Shown here piece by piece: positions 1-7,803 of a stretch of 33,458 nucleotides of DNA. Numbering within the stretch: the stretch's first letter is position 1; the number at the start of each line of letters is the position of its first letter. The DNA is from Verrucomicrobiota bacterium (lineage in GTDB: Bacteria; Verrucomicrobiota; Verrucomicrobiia; Chthoniobacterales; UBA10450): the NCBI GenBank assembly GCA_003220155.1, contig QHRO01000220.1:1-33458 (forward strand). Direction: 5' to 3'. The notes under the pieces are model-generated. The model ran no database searches. It saw only the letters and a list, made by a program, of their open reading frames with translations, and was not told where the DNA came from. Both the position numbers and the translations under genes were made by a program.

Positions 1-1308
1 CATGAGCCAGAAGGTCCATCTTCCGAGCCGCTCCGAAAGAAACCGCCCGCTCATCTTCGGAAACCAATATTGAGTGGCTGCCAGGACCGCGAAGACGATC
101 GCGCCCACCGCGACGAAATGAAAATGGGCGACAAGATAATAGCTGTTCTTTGTCTGCCAATCGAGGGGCACGACCGCATGGCTAATTCCGGTGATTCCGG
201 CGCAGAGGAACTGAATAAGAAACGCGATGCAAAATAACATCGGCACTTGAAGGCGAATCCGGCCACCGAGCATCGTCGCCGTCCAATTGAGTACCTTTAC
301 ACCGGTTGGAATCGCGATCAGCATTGAGGCAATGGCGAAAAACAGATCAAGTGGCCGACCCATCCCGACCGTAAACATGTGGTGCCCCCAAACACCCAGG
401 CTGAGCACCGCAATCGCCATGCTTGAAGCGGCAACGAATTGGAAACCAAAAATCGGTTTCCTGGAAAAAACTGGGATCATTTCCGAAACCATTCCGAAGG
501 CCGGAAGAGCCAGGATGTAGACTTCGGGATGACCGAACGCCCAAAAGATGTGTTGCCACAGAACCGCTGAGCCACCGCGCGCGGGCAGGAAAAAATGGCC
601 CTCGAGTAATCGATCGATCAGGAGCATTGCCAGCCCGGCGTTTAAGACTGGAAGGACAAAGATGATGATGAAAGCATTGACGAAATTGATCCAGGTAAAG
701 AGCGGCAGCCGCCGCATCGTCATTCCCGGAGCCCGCCCCGAGATAACCGTCGCGATGATATTGATGGCCAGGCTGATCGATCCGATGCCAAGGACGAAGA
801 TCGCGATCGCCCAGTAATCGACACCGAGATTTGAGGAATAAGGCGTCTCGCTCAAAGGCGCATAGGCAAACCACCCGACCGCGGGAGCGCCACCGGCAAG
901 CACGCTGAAGTGCAAAAGAATTCCGCCAAGGGGGACCAGCCAGAAACCAAACGCGTTTAAACGCGGGAACGCCATATCGCGCGCGCCGATCTGCAAGGGG
1001 AGGACGTAATTTACGAACCCGAACACTACCGGCATGACGACAAGGAAAATCATCGTCGTGCCATGCATGGTAAAAAGCTGATTAAACGTGTCCGGATGGA
1101 GAAAATGATTGTTCGGCAGGGCCAGTTGCAGCCGCATGAAGAGCGCTTCAACCCCGGCGACGACAAAAAAGAACAGAGCAGTCAGAAGATAAAGGACGGC
1201 GATGCGTTTGTGATCAACCGTGGAAAGCCACGCCAGTCGATAGTGTGCGCGCTTGGCCGGATCGAGAATTGCCGCGCGGAACATCGCGGTGGTTGTGGTG
1301 CCGTTCAT
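1..1308 (-). CDS. coxA: cytochrome c oxidase subunit I (partial, C-terminus off the left edge)
   Basis: Catalytic heme-copper subunit of the aa3-type terminal oxidase in the inner membrane; it reduces O2 to water and pumps protons. The frame is open for 436 codons and has no stop before the window edge; the family is usually about 530-600 residues. Visible ligands are His82 (low-spin heme), the GHPEVY motif with His260 and Tyr264 (Cu-B and the cross-linked Tyr), His309-His310 (Cu-B), and His395 and His397 in AHFHF (the two hemes). GHPEV with the YILALPAFG continuation places it in the A1 branch. The ATG overlaps the coxB stop by four bases (ATGA), showing translational coupling with the upstream gene. 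An odd point is that the usual His-Asp pair before TYY (the Mg/Mn site) reads Lys387-Asn388 here. Confidence 0.95.
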   Translation of the reverse strand, partial: MNGTTTTAMFRAAILDPAKRAHYRLAWLSTVDHKRIAVLYLLTALFFFVVAGVEALFMRLQLALPNNHFLHPDTFNQLFTMHGTTMIFLVVMPVVFGFVNYVLPLQIGARDMAFPRLNAFGFWLVPLGGILLHFSVLAGGAPAVGWFAYAPLSETPYSSNLGVDYWAIAIFVLGIGSISLAINIIATVISGRAPGMTMRRLPLFTWINFVNAFIIIFVLPVLNAGLAMLLIDRLLEGHFFLPARGGSAVLWQHIFWAFGHPEVYILALPAFGMVSEMIPVFSRKPIFGFQFVAASSMAIAVLSLGVWGHHMFTVGMGRPLDLFFAIASMLIAIPTGVKVLNWTATMLGGRIRLQVPMLFCIAFLIQFLCAGITGISHAVVPLDWQTKNSYYLVAHFHFVAVGAIVFAVLAATQYWFPKMSGRFLSERLGRWTFWLM

Positions 1309-2237
1309 CGTAGCGTCTCCAGATATTCTGCAAGCTGGTCGAACTGCTCGTCAGTGAAATTGAAGTCCGGCATGAGGGCGCCCGGCTTGATGTGCTGCGG
1401 ACTCTTAAGCCAGAGGCGCATGTTGGCCGGAGTATTTTCCAGAATACCAGCGCCAAGCTGTTTGCGGCTGGCGACGTGTGTGAGATCCGGCGCGACACCC
1501 GCATCAGCACCGGTCACGCCGCGGATGGCATGGCAGCTTATGCAGGTCGATGTCTGAAACAATGCGAGTCCCTTGACTGCGACATCACGGGTCGGCGCTT
1601 GACTTGGTTGTAATTGAGCCTGTTGCCATCGCTCAAACTTCGACGGCTCTTCCGCGACAACGACAATTCGCATCCAGGCGTGCTGCGTTCCGCAGAACTC
1701 CGAGCAAGTACCGAGGTAAACGCCGGGCTTGTCGGCTTGCAACCAAATGTGGTTGTTCTGGCCGGGCACGGTCGTCATTTTGCGATTTAATTTCGGCACC
1801 CAGAATTCGTGAAGCACATCCTTTGAATCCAGGCGCATCGACAAAGCTTTACCAGCCGGAATATGGATTTCGTTTGCGGTCACAACTCCAGACGCCGGAT
1901 AATTGGCCTGCCACCAGAATTGGTGCCCGGTCACGACCAAATCAGGCGAAGGCGGCGGCGGTGGATCAGCCAGATTCATCGCCCGGATCGTTAGCCCGAA
2001 AAGGAAGACCACGATCAGGAACGGGATCACCGTCCAAGTGATCTCGATTGCTTTGTTCTCGGCGATTTGCTTCGGGTCAGGCTCGCCCGCGCGCCCGCGG
2101 AATCGAAAGAGCGCGTAGAGGATCGCGCCCGTTACAATGACAAAAATAAGAACGAAGATGACTGTGGAAATGACACCGACCCCGCCGATTACGTGTGCCT
2201 GCGGCGACTGCGGATCGAGCGCACTGGAGTTGTTCAT
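1305..2237 (-). CDS. coxB: cytochrome c oxidase subunit II fused to cytochrome c (caa3 type)
   Basis: Subunit II takes electrons from cytochrome c and passes them through the binuclear Cu-A centre to subunit I. The 310-residue protein has two membrane helices (about residues 20-44 and 68-88) and a periplasmic cupredoxin domain with Cu-A ligands His143, Cys178, Glu180, Cys182, His186 and Met189. A class I cytochrome c domain follows, with heme motif CISCH at 232-236 and a likely axial Met289. The fused heme domain defines the caa3 subtype. A short proline-rich linker lies at 91-98. There is no obvious cleavable signal; the first helix probably acts as the anchor. It is the first visible gene of the operon and overlaps coxA by 4 nt. 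No convincing promoter could be picked in the 420 bp upstream. Confidence 0.95.
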   Translation of the reverse strand: MNNSSALDPQSPQAHVIGGVGVISTVIFVLIFVIVTGAILYALFRFRGRAGEPDPKQIAENKAIEITWTVIPFLIVVFLFGLTIRAMNLADPPPPPSPDLVVTGHQFWWQANYPASGVVTANEIHIPAGKALSMRLDSKDVLHEFWVPKLNRKMTTVPGQNNHIWLQADKPGVYLGTCSEFCGTQHAWMRIVVVAEEPSKFERWQQAQLQPSQAPTRDVAVKGLALFQTSTCISCHAIRGVTGADAGVAPDLTHVASRKQLGAGILENTPANMRLWLKSPQHIKPGALMPDFNFTDEQFDQLAEYLETLR

Positions 2238-2523
2238 GCCGAAACCTTAGCTTTTCCTTACTTGATCTGCGCGATAGCTAGTGAATCGGTCAAGCTTCTC
2301 TTTTCACGGTACGCTTCATCTTGGTTGCCAAAGAAGGCACAGACGTGTCAGCAACGACCCAAGGATGATCTGGCCAATCGGATTGGCTTTGGTTCGCTGT
2401 GACCGGTCCCCCTTTGTCGTTAGCGGGGCTCGTATCACCTTCTTTTAAGTCGCGATATTACTCCGAAACCCGCTGGCGGTTTACTGCTTCGCTGGGTTCA
2501 GAAGACCCTTATAAATCAGTAGC

Positions 2524-2602
2524 GTATCTGGTCGCGGTCCCATCTTGCGCTTGGAATGTCATAGTTAAGAGTCAGCTGCTCTGCTAATGGAGCTAACGAT
2601 AC
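2524..2602 (-). other. tRNA-Lys(CUU)-like relic, 5' half only
   Basis: Read on the minus strand, the first 38 nt match the 5' half of a bacterial tRNA-Lys: a 7-nt acceptor strand GTATCGT, TA, a D-arm GCTC/GAGC around CATTAGCA, then anticodon stem GCTGA and loop CTCTTAA with anticodon CTT. The 3' half fails: the strand after the loop (CTATG) does not pair with GCTGA and there is no GGTTCGA-type T-loop. About 41 nt after the loop a GATAC can pair with five acceptor bases, giving a tRNA-sized 79-nt unit. Best read as a decayed tRNA or attachment-site scar. It could also be chance similarity. Confidence 0.3.
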
Positions 2603-2611
2603 GGCTTCGCA

Positions 2612-2646
2612 ATTTTAGATTTTAGATCGCCGATTTTCGATTTCCA
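2612..2646. repeat. phased heptamer array (unit like ATTTTAG)
   Basis: Five consecutive 7-bp units: ATTTTAG twice, ATCGCCG, ATTTTCG, then ATTTCCA. The phase holds although the units are degenerate. The array ends 14 bp from the stop codon of rpmH. Similar 7-bp phased arrays occur at 28127-28147 and 30270-30311. Confidence 0.5.
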
Positions 2647-2660
2647 GAGAAACCAGAAAA

Positions 2661-2834
2661 TTACGCCTGGGTGTGACGCGCGTAATGATTCTCCACACCT
2701 TTGGGCAGCAGACGCTTGCGGCCACGTTGTCGCCGGCGCGCGAGAGTGGCACGGCCACCCTTCGTTTTCATGCGCGCTCGAAAACCATGCTGGCGTTTGC
2801 GCGTTCGTTTTGATGCCTGATAGGTGCGTTTCAT
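2661..2834 (-). CDS. rpmH: 50S ribosomal protein L34
   Basis: A 57-residue, highly basic protein beginning [18 protein letters not shown], followed by [17 protein letters not shown], which is the L34 signature. L34 sits in the large ribosomal subunit near domain I/III of 23S rRNA. The length is slightly over the usual 44-50 because of a C-terminal tail ending HYARHTQA. In many bacteria rpmH is followed by rnpA, yidD and yidC next to dnaA. Here the sequence after the stop is a tRNA-like relic and then the cox operon, so rnpA is not adjacent. The ATG has no clear Shine-Dalgarno; a candidate promoter lies just upstream. Confidence 0.95.
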   Translation of the reverse strand: MKRTYQASKRTRKRQHGFRARMKTKGGRATLARRRQRGRKRLLPKGVENHYARHTQA

Positions 2835-2847
2835 GCAGCGGACGGGA

Positions 2848-2875
2848 ACACTAAAAGTGACGCTTTAATTGTCAA
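2848..2875 (-). promoter_or_regulatory. candidate sigma-70 promoter of rpmH
   Basis: On the minus strand a perfect -35 TTGACA (2870-2875) is followed after 16 nt by TAGTGT (2848-2853) as a weak -10. The start point would fall about 7 nt before the rpmH ATG, implying a very short leader. Inferred from sequence only. Confidence 0.35.
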
Positions 2876-2885
2876 TGTCCGCGTC

Positions 2886-2962
2886 TTACAGCCGCGGTCT
2901 ATGACCACAGGACCTCGACCCGACAACAAGAAATCTTCGGCGGTCGTAGACCGCCGCTACAG
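2886..2962. repeat. palindromic repeat, CTGTAGCGGCGGTC family
   Basis: The right part, 2938-2962, is CGGCGGTC/GACCGCCG with a small loop followed by CTACAG. It is the reverse complement, with one change, of the element at 22595-22624. The left part, about 2886-2907, is a decayed copy in the opposite orientation (ACAGCCGCGGTCTATGACC), so the pair forms a larger imperfect inverted repeat. Confidence 0.6.
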
Positions 2963-3002
2963 AAGAGAATCCCGCGCTCCAGAGTCATACGTGCTCCCAG
3001 TT

Positions 3003-3065
3003 TGTCATTCCGAGCGCAGTCGAGGAATCTGTTGCTCCTGATTCGCGAATCCGCTCGACATGACA
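3003..3065. repeat. TGTCATTCCGAGC-type interspersed element, 63 bp
   Basis: Imperfect terminal inverted repeats: TGTCATTCCGAGCG at the left and CGCTCGACATGACA at the right (12 of 14 positions match). The inner sequence contains GTCGAGGAATCT. The same family occurs at 4433-4553, 12963-13072 and 26082-26164. No ORF lies inside, so it is non-autonomous if mobile. Confidence 0.7.
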
Positions 3066-3172
3066 AAAAAAGAAGCTCTGGATGACCGTGCGGTCGTGAA
3101 CGCGGTTACAACGTCCCCGGCCAAAAACCGCGAGTTGCCACTGCCCCCATTTTCGATGATAAGACTTGCGAG

Positions 3173-3658
3173 ATGAATCATGTCGTCATTGAGCCGGCGA
3201 CGGCCGAAGACTTGGACGAATTGTCCGATCTGCTCGGCGAGCTTTTCAGTGAAGAAAGCGATTTCCGGCCGAACAAGGAGAAGCAACTACGCGGGCTGCG
3301 ATTGATTTTCGAGCAGCCGAACCGCGGACGTGTTTTTGTTCTCCGACGCGATCATTCCATCGTCGGGATGATTAATTTGCTCTTTACCATCAGCACGGCG
3401 GAAGGCGGCTTCGTTATTTTGCTGGAGGACCTTGTCATCCATAAATTGTTTCGCGATCACGGCTACGGCTCGCAATTGCTCGAATACGCCATCGACTTTG
3501 CCCGCAAGAAAAACTTCCTTCGCATCACCTTGCTGACCGATCGACCCGAAATCAAATCGCAAGCCTTCTTCAGACGCCACGGTTTCTTCGAATCGGCCAT
3601 GATTCCGATGCGCCTGCTCATCACGCCGGAAACTCCGCAAAGCGACGTAACACTTTAG
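3173..3658 (+). CDS. GNAT-family N-acetyltransferase
   Basis: A 161-residue single-domain protein of the GCN5-related acetyltransferase fold; such enzymes move an acetyl group from acetyl-CoA to an amine. The N-terminus (IEPATAEDLDELSDLLGELF) is the usual strand 1-helix 1 start. The acetyl-CoA binding motif A is at about residues 96-113 (VIHKLFRDHGYGSQLLEYA), followed by the C-terminal strand-helix TDRPEIKSQAFFRRHGF typical of motif B. The substrate cannot be told from sequence. It lies 39 bp upstream of the site-2 protease gene on the same strand and could be cotranscribed. Start ATG chosen because the IEPATAEDL strand follows at once. Confidence 0.85.
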   Translation: MNHVVIEPATAEDLDELSDLLGELFSEESDFRPNKEKQLRGLRLIFEQPNRGRVFVLRRDHSIVGMINLLFTISTAEGGFVILLEDLVIHKLFRDHGYGSQLLEYAIDFARKKNFLRITLLTDRPEIKSQAFFRRHGFFESAMIPMRLLITPETPQSDVTL

Positions 3659-3697
3659 GCGGTTTGCAACGGACTCAGTTTCGGCGGAATAACTCCG

Positions 3698-4432
3698 ATG
3701 CGGAGCGGCGTAATTCGTCTTTTTCGTTTTGCGGGGATTGAAGTTTTCCTGCATTTCAGCTGGTTCCTGGTGGCGGCGATCTACATCTCCGGATACATCC
3801 GTCGTTACGAATCGCCGGTCTGGGGCGTGCTCGAATATGTCTCGGTGTTTGTCATCGTGCTCATGCATGAATTTGGACACGCGCTTGCTTGTCGCCAGGT
3901 TGGGGGAATAGCAAATCGGATCGTGCTCTGGCCGTTGGGAGGCATTGCGTTCGTAGATCCGCCCCGCCGGCCCGGCGCTTATCTATGGAGCATCGCAGCT
4001 GGTCCACTCGTAAACGTCATCCTCCTTCCCGTGCTCGCCTTCGTGTCGATGATGGCGCAGGCCTCATTGCCTGGGAGCGACGTTGCGGTTTTCTTTCGCG
4101 ATTTGAACTTCATCAACGCCGTTCTTCTCGGGTTTAATCTCCTGCCGGTATTTCCACTCGATGGCGGACAAATCGTACGGGGTTTGCTCTGGTTTCCATT
4201 CGGTGAAATTCGAAGTCTGCAAATTTCCAGTGTCATTGGTCTCGTCGGCGGAGCCATTCTCGGGATCGTGGGATTAATGGCCGGGTCGGTATGGTGGGCC
4301 GTGTTGGCGTTTTTCCTTTTAAGCCGTGCCTGGTACGGCTGGCAGCAAGCCAAAGCGATGATTGTTGCGTCAAAAATGGGAATTCCAATTTCACCTTCGC
4401 CAACCGCGCCAGAAAATCCGGTGCCGCGGTAG
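3698..4432 (+). CDS. site-2 protease-type membrane metallopeptidase (M50)
   Basis: Polytopic intramembrane zinc protease, 244 residues. The zinc/catalytic motif HEFGH is at 57-61 within a membrane helix, and the third ligand Asp155 lies in NLLPVFPLDGG (147-157), both diagnostic for S2P/M50B. Further hydrophobic helices at about 20-34, 98-118 and 170-212 fit the compact bacterial form without PDZ or CBS domains. Relatives cleave transmembrane regulators or process membrane proteins; the substrate here is unknown. The soluble C-tail is short and proline-rich (SPSPTAPENPVPR). The stop codon is followed directly by a repeat that fills the convergent gap to the aminopeptidase gene. An anti-sigma factor with one membrane helix is encoded 3.4 kb away, but a functional link is only a guess. 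Confidence 0.9.
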   Translation: MRSGVIRLFRFAGIEVFLHFSWFLVAAIYISGYIRRYESPVWGVLEYVSVFVIVLMHEFGHALACRQVGGIANRIVLWPLGGIAFVDPPRRPGAYLWSIAAGPLVNVILLPVLAFVSMMAQASLPGSDVAVFFRDLNFINAVLLGFNLLPVFPLDGGQIVRGLLWFPFGEIRSLQISSVIGLVGGAILGIVGLMAGSVWWAVLAFFLLSRAWYGWQQAKAMIVASKMGIPISPSPTAPENPVPR

Positions 4433-4553
4433 GTCATCCCGCGCGCAGTCGAGGGATCCCGCGATGAAACCTTAAAGCTCCCGCGACGGGATTCCTCGGC
4501 TGTCGCTCGGAATGACAAGAGGGCGCATCCCTCGGCTCACGCTCGGGATGACG
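4433..4553. repeat. compound TGTCATCCCGAGC-type repeat filling a convergent gap
   Basis: GTCATCCCGCGCGCAGTCGA at the left matches in inverted sense the arms ending GCTCGGAATGAC (about 4506-4517) and GCTCGGGATGAC (4541-4552). The element begins at the base after the protease stop and ends one base before the aminopeptidase stop. Its hairpin arms could serve as a bidirectional terminator (inference). Confidence 0.65.
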
Positions 4554-7184
4554 TTATTGCAGTGTGTGCATCTGCTCGATCAAGCGTTTGCGGAAATCTG
4601 CGCGGAATAGAATTTCATCCGAAGCAATCTCAACCGGTTTCCGGCTCGGTCCCGAGAGATTTTTCTGTGCAAACGCTTTTAATTCCTCGATTCGGGCTGG
4701 ATCGTAGAAAAAAGTGAAAAGACTTGGCAGATAGCTGTTGGCATTGAGGGCATCGACCTTTGCCACTATCGCTTTCAGGTTCTTTTCGGCGAATTCCCAG
4801 GCGAGGTCTGGCCGGTCGCTTTCACGGGCAACTTTGGAGACCATGAAAACAGCGCGGCTGGTCGGGAGCTCATCCGTTAAGGCAATGGCTAACGATTTTT
4901 GGATCAGCTTCGGATCGCTGGCAAAGGCGAGCGCATCGTAATAATTTTGTTTTTCTTCGGTGCTCGTCGTTTTCAAACCGAGCTCGTGCAACTTCTGCCA
5001 GGTGGCTGCGTCGCCGTAGCGCATCGCTATGGCAAAGGTTGGCGCCCGCAGATCGGCCGGAACGCTCGATCGGTCCTTCAAATAGTTCTCAAAGTTCTGC
5101 CGGCACATTTTGATGACTTCTTCGTCCCCCAACCATCCCAGGTCCTGGACTAGGCTTGCGCGCAACAACGAAGCTGTCATCGGTTCGCCGGGCTTTGGCT
5201 GCAAAGTGAGCGTATCGAGAGTGGGTCGCAAAACTCGCCGCGCATAGCCCCGGAATTGTTCCTGCTCTGGTGCGCCGGCAAGCAGATGATCGATTGAATT
5301 AAAGGCGCTGATGATTTGTTCGCGAACGGCAAGCGCAGTGCTTGGCGGCAGCCGATCAATCAGACCAGTGTAGAAGGTGAAGGGTTGCCGGCCAGCCTGA
5401 AAAAACGCCCACGCATCGCTCAGTAAATTTACCTGATCGGGCACGTTCATCCCGGGCAGACTCGCGAGCAGCAGTTTCCACGACGCCTCATCGTAGGCGA
5501 CGCGATAATTGCCCGCCCCTTCGACGTTCAGTTTCAGCGCCCGATCAGAAGGAACATCTTCAAGCGTCGCCATTTTCCCCGACATCAAAAGCGTGGCCGG
5601 CGCGCTCTGGCCATCAATGAAATAGGTGAGGGGAATTTCCCAAGTGGCGTCCGTGTTATCGCGAAAATTAACGGTGAAACGCTCTTGTGAGAGCGCGACT
5701 TTGCCATTGGATTCGCGGCTCACATTCACGACTGGAAACCCGGGCTGCTCGGTCCAGCCGGCCGCAATTTCGACAATGGGCCTGCCGGAAGCTTCGGTCA
5801 GCGCATTCCACAAATCAGCCGTAGTCGAGTTGGAATATTTGTGGGCCTGCATGTACCGCCGTATCCCATCGCGGAAAGGTTCTTCGCCGAGAAAACTTTC
5901 GAGCATCCGCAGAAAAGACTGCCCTTTTTTGTAGGTTATATCGTCGAAGGCGCTGTTGGCCTCGGCTTCGGTGGCGACCTTCTGCTGGATTGGATGGGTG
6001 GTCGCGCGAGCGTCGCCTTCCATTGCCTGTTCCTTGGCAATCCCAATCCGCCGCGCGGGATCTCGTGGAATCCCTTTCTCCAGCCAGACTTCCCATTGCG
6101 GATTAAAACGAGCGGTGCATTTCGTGCCCATCCAGGAAGCGAACCCTTCGTTGAGCCAGAGATTGTCCCACCACGCCATGGTAACGAGATCACCGAACCA
6201 TTGATGGGCGACCTCGTGTGCGATCACTTCATAAACGCGTTGTTTGGTCGCGGCCGATGAGTTTGCCGGATCAAATAATAATGCCGTTTCGTAGTAGGTG
6301 ATCCCACCCCAGTTTTCCATCGCGCCGCCGAACCCGCCGGGAATCGCAAGTTGGTCAAGCTTTGGCAGCGGATAAGAAATCCCAAAGTATTCGTTATAAT
6401 AATGCAAAATCTGGGCAGTAGCTTCCAATGCGTAACGCCCGCTCTCAGCCTTTCCCTTTGTGGTGGTGATGCGCAGCTTTACTCCGTCCACTTCGGATTC
6501 GATCGCGTCGAATTCCCCTGCGCAAAACACATTCAAATAGCTGGACATCGACGGCGTCGGTTGAAATTCCACCTCGCGACCGCCCGCGACTTTTTTTTCA
6601 CTGACAATCGGCATGTTCGAAATCGCCATCCAATTTTCCGGCACGAACGCGGTTAACTGAAAACGCGCACGAAAAACGGGCTCATCCCAGCAGGGGAAAA
6701 GTCGCCGCGCATCAGTAGCCTCGAATTGCGTTCCGAGGAACATCTTCTTCGCGCCTGTCCCTTGTTCCTGATATTTGGCGTAGAAGAGGCCGCGGCCAAA
6801 TTGATTGATTTTGCCAGCAAACCTAATCGCCAGTGTGTGCTCTCCCGGCGTTAATTCTTCAGGCGTCGCAATTGTCAGCAGTTCGTTTTTGGCATCAAAT
6901 TTGATTGCCGTTTTTGGAACCGTTTTGCCGTCAATCTCCGCATCAGTAATCGTGAGATCGAGCGCATTCAGAATAAGCTCACGAGTCGGTTCCGCGACAT
7001 TCAGCTTCACCGTCTCCCGGCCAGCGAAGGCGAGCTTTTTGAGGTCGGGTTTAACCCAGATCGCGTATTCAGTCGGCCGAACCTGTTTGGGCAATTTGCC
7101 GGGTGTGCTGGCGAAATCGAAAGGTTTTTCGGCGTGGAGAGAAGTCACAGAGGCAAAAAGGTAAATCAGAAACGCGAAGCGCAT
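4554..7184 (-). CDS. exported M1-family aminopeptidase
   Basis: Zinc aminopeptidase of 876 residues that removes N-terminal residues from peptides. The ATG at 7184 is preferred over an upstream in-frame codon at 7208 because it starts a clean signal peptide (MRFAFLIYLFASVTSLHA), so the enzyme is probably periplasmic. Domain order matches ERAP/aminopeptidase N relatives: N-terminal beta domain (about 20-220), thermolysin-like catalytic domain with exopeptidase motif GGAMENWGG (about 286-294), zinc motif HEVAHQWFG (323-331) and the third ligand in NEGFASW (about 345-351), then a long alpha-helical C-terminal domain. It is the last gene before a convergent gap. An inverted repeat separates its start from the gene upstream. 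Confidence 0.95.
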   Translation of the reverse strand: MRFAFLIYLFASVTSLHAEKPFDFASTPGKLPKQVRPTEYAIWVKPDLKKLAFAGRETVKLNVAEPTRELILNALDLTITDAEIDGKTVPKTAIKFDAKNELLTIATPEELTPGEHTLAIRFAGKINQFGRGLFYAKYQEQGTGAKKMFLGTQFEATDARRLFPCWDEPVFRARFQLTAFVPENWMAISNMPIVSEKKVAGGREVEFQPTPSMSSYLNVFCAGEFDAIESEVDGVKLRITTTKGKAESGRYALEATAQILHYYNEYFGISYPLPKLDQLAIPGGFGGAMENWGGITYYETALLFDPANSSAATKQRVYEVIAHEVAHQWFGDLVTMAWWDNLWLNEGFASWMGTKCTARFNPQWEVWLEKGIPRDPARRIGIAKEQAMEGDARATTHPIQQKVATEAEANSAFDDITYKKGQSFLRMLESFLGEEPFRDGIRRYMQAHKYSNSTTADLWNALTEASGRPIVEIAAGWTEQPGFPVVNVSRESNGKVALSQERFTVNFRDNTDATWEIPLTYFIDGQSAPATLLMSGKMATLEDVPSDRALKLNVEGAGNYRVAYDEASWKLLLASLPGMNVPDQVNLLSDAWAFFQAGRQPFTFYTGLIDRLPPSTALAVREQIISAFNSIDHLLAGAPEQEQFRGYARRVLRPTLDTLTLQPKPGEPMTASLLRASLVQDLGWLGDEEVIKMCRQNFENYLKDRSSVPADLRAPTFAIAMRYGDAATWQKLHELGLKTTSTEEKQNYYDALAFASDPKLIQKSLAIALTDELPTSRAVFMVSKVARESDRPDLAWEFAEKNLKAIVAKVDALNANSYLPSLFTFFYDPARIEELKAFAQKNLSGPSRKPVEIASDEILFRADFRKRLIEQMHTLQ

Positions 7185-7258
7185 CCGCTCACTAAACAAT
7201 AGTGGCAATAAATTGCATCTTCCGCGGTAGAACCAATCTCATACCAATCTGCAGGGGC

Positions 7259-7303
7259 GAGCTCCTGCGAGCCCCTTTTATCGCTCGAGCGTCGCAGGAG
7301 CTC
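7259..7303. repeat. inverted repeat, GAGCTCCTGCGA arms
   Basis: Perfect 12-bp arms GAGCTCCTGCGA (7259-7270) and TCGCAGGAGCTC (7292-7303) with a 21-nt loop. It lies in the 173-bp gap between the aminopeptidase start and the stop of the upstream gene, and could end the sigma-factor operon's transcript. Confidence 0.6.
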
Positions 7304-7357
7304 CGCGCTCCAACTCGCCAAACGCGTTCCGTAGGATCCGAAATAGCCCGATTGGGT

Positions 7358-7801
7358 CTACTGTACGACCAGCACGATGACAAGCTGGCCATCGCCTACC
7401 TGCGGGCCGCGAATCACCAGCGGGCTCGCTTTGCTTAACCTGGCTTTGGTTTCCAACAACAGCTTTTGTTCCTGAAAAAGTTTCAGATTCAGAACATAGG
7501 CATCGGCCTTTTCACCCCGAGAGTCGACATGCAGCGAAAAATATTTACTAGTCGCGAGCCAGTCTTCTTCACCGGTTTTTAACGTCTTGCGCGCTTCTCC
7601 GATGAGTTGAAACTGGGAATAACCAAAGAGTTTCCGTAACGTTCCTTCAATTTGCGTTACTTCCGCGGGCGTCGGTTCGGTCGGTGGCGAATTGGTCGCG
7701 ATAATTAATCCACTCCAGACCGTTTGTTCCGGAAGTGACGCTCCCCCGATACTAAACGCGACGGACAGGATCGCGATTAGCAACGGGAGACGGAGTCTCA
7801 T
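7358..7801 (-). CDS. secreted protein of unknown function in sigma-factor operon
   Basis: Not recognised. 147 residues starting MRLRLPLLIAILSVAFSIGGA, a signal peptide with likely cleavage after the GGA segment. The rest is soluble: TPAEVTQIEGTLRKLFGYSQFQLIGEARKTL suggests helix-strand elements, and the C-terminus ends in beta-like repeats (SPLVIRGPQVGDGQLVIVLVVQ). The frame is open upstream to 8056, but that extension is out-of-frame overlap with the anti-sigma gene; the ATG at 7801 gives a proper signal and lies 2 nt after the anti-sigma stop. The tight spacing indicates cotranscription and possibly coupled translation with the sigma/anti-sigma pair, so it is likely an effector or sensor of that envelope response (inference). 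Confidence 0.75.
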   Translation of the reverse strand: MRLRLPLLIAILSVAFSIGGASLPEQTVWSGLIIATNSPPTEPTPAEVTQIEGTLRKLFGYSQFQLIGEARKTLKTGEEDWLATSKYFSLHVDSRGEKADAYVLNLKLFQEQKLLLETKARLSKASPLVIRGPQVGDGQLVIVLVVQ

Positions 7802-7803
7802 TT

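Larger units (their letters stand above)
2238..2660. other. gene-poor interval between coxB and rpmH
   Basis: No believable protein-coding frame is seen in these 423 bp. The interval holds a tRNA-Lys-like relic (2524-2602) and a phased 7-bp array (2612-2646), listed separately. The stretch 2240-2520 shows nothing recognisable beyond being the presumed leader region of the cox operon. Confidence 0.6.
2835..3172. other. gene-free divergent interval rpmH / GNAT gene
   Basis: The 338-bp interval separates divergent genes. It contains the rpmH promoter candidate, a diverged repeat pair around 2886-2962 and the terminal-inverted-repeat element at 3003-3065. No coding frame is credible. No strong promoter for the plus-strand gene was found. 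Confidence 0.6.

Noticed and set aside
347-874. 175-codon open frame on the minus strand within coxA
   Set aside because: It is an out-of-frame shadow; the coxA frame carries all expected heme and copper ligands through this region.
1063-1557. 164-codon plus-strand frame antisense to coxA/coxB
   Set aside because: No family similarity; it lies opposite two well supported overlapping genes.
2524-2602. Functional tRNA-Lys gene
   Set aside because: The anticodon stem cannot pair and there is no T-arm, so only a relic is listed.
2661-3172. Chromosomal origin near rpmH
   Set aside because: No DnaA-box cluster, AT-rich unwinding region or dnaA/rnpA gene is visible beside rpmH.
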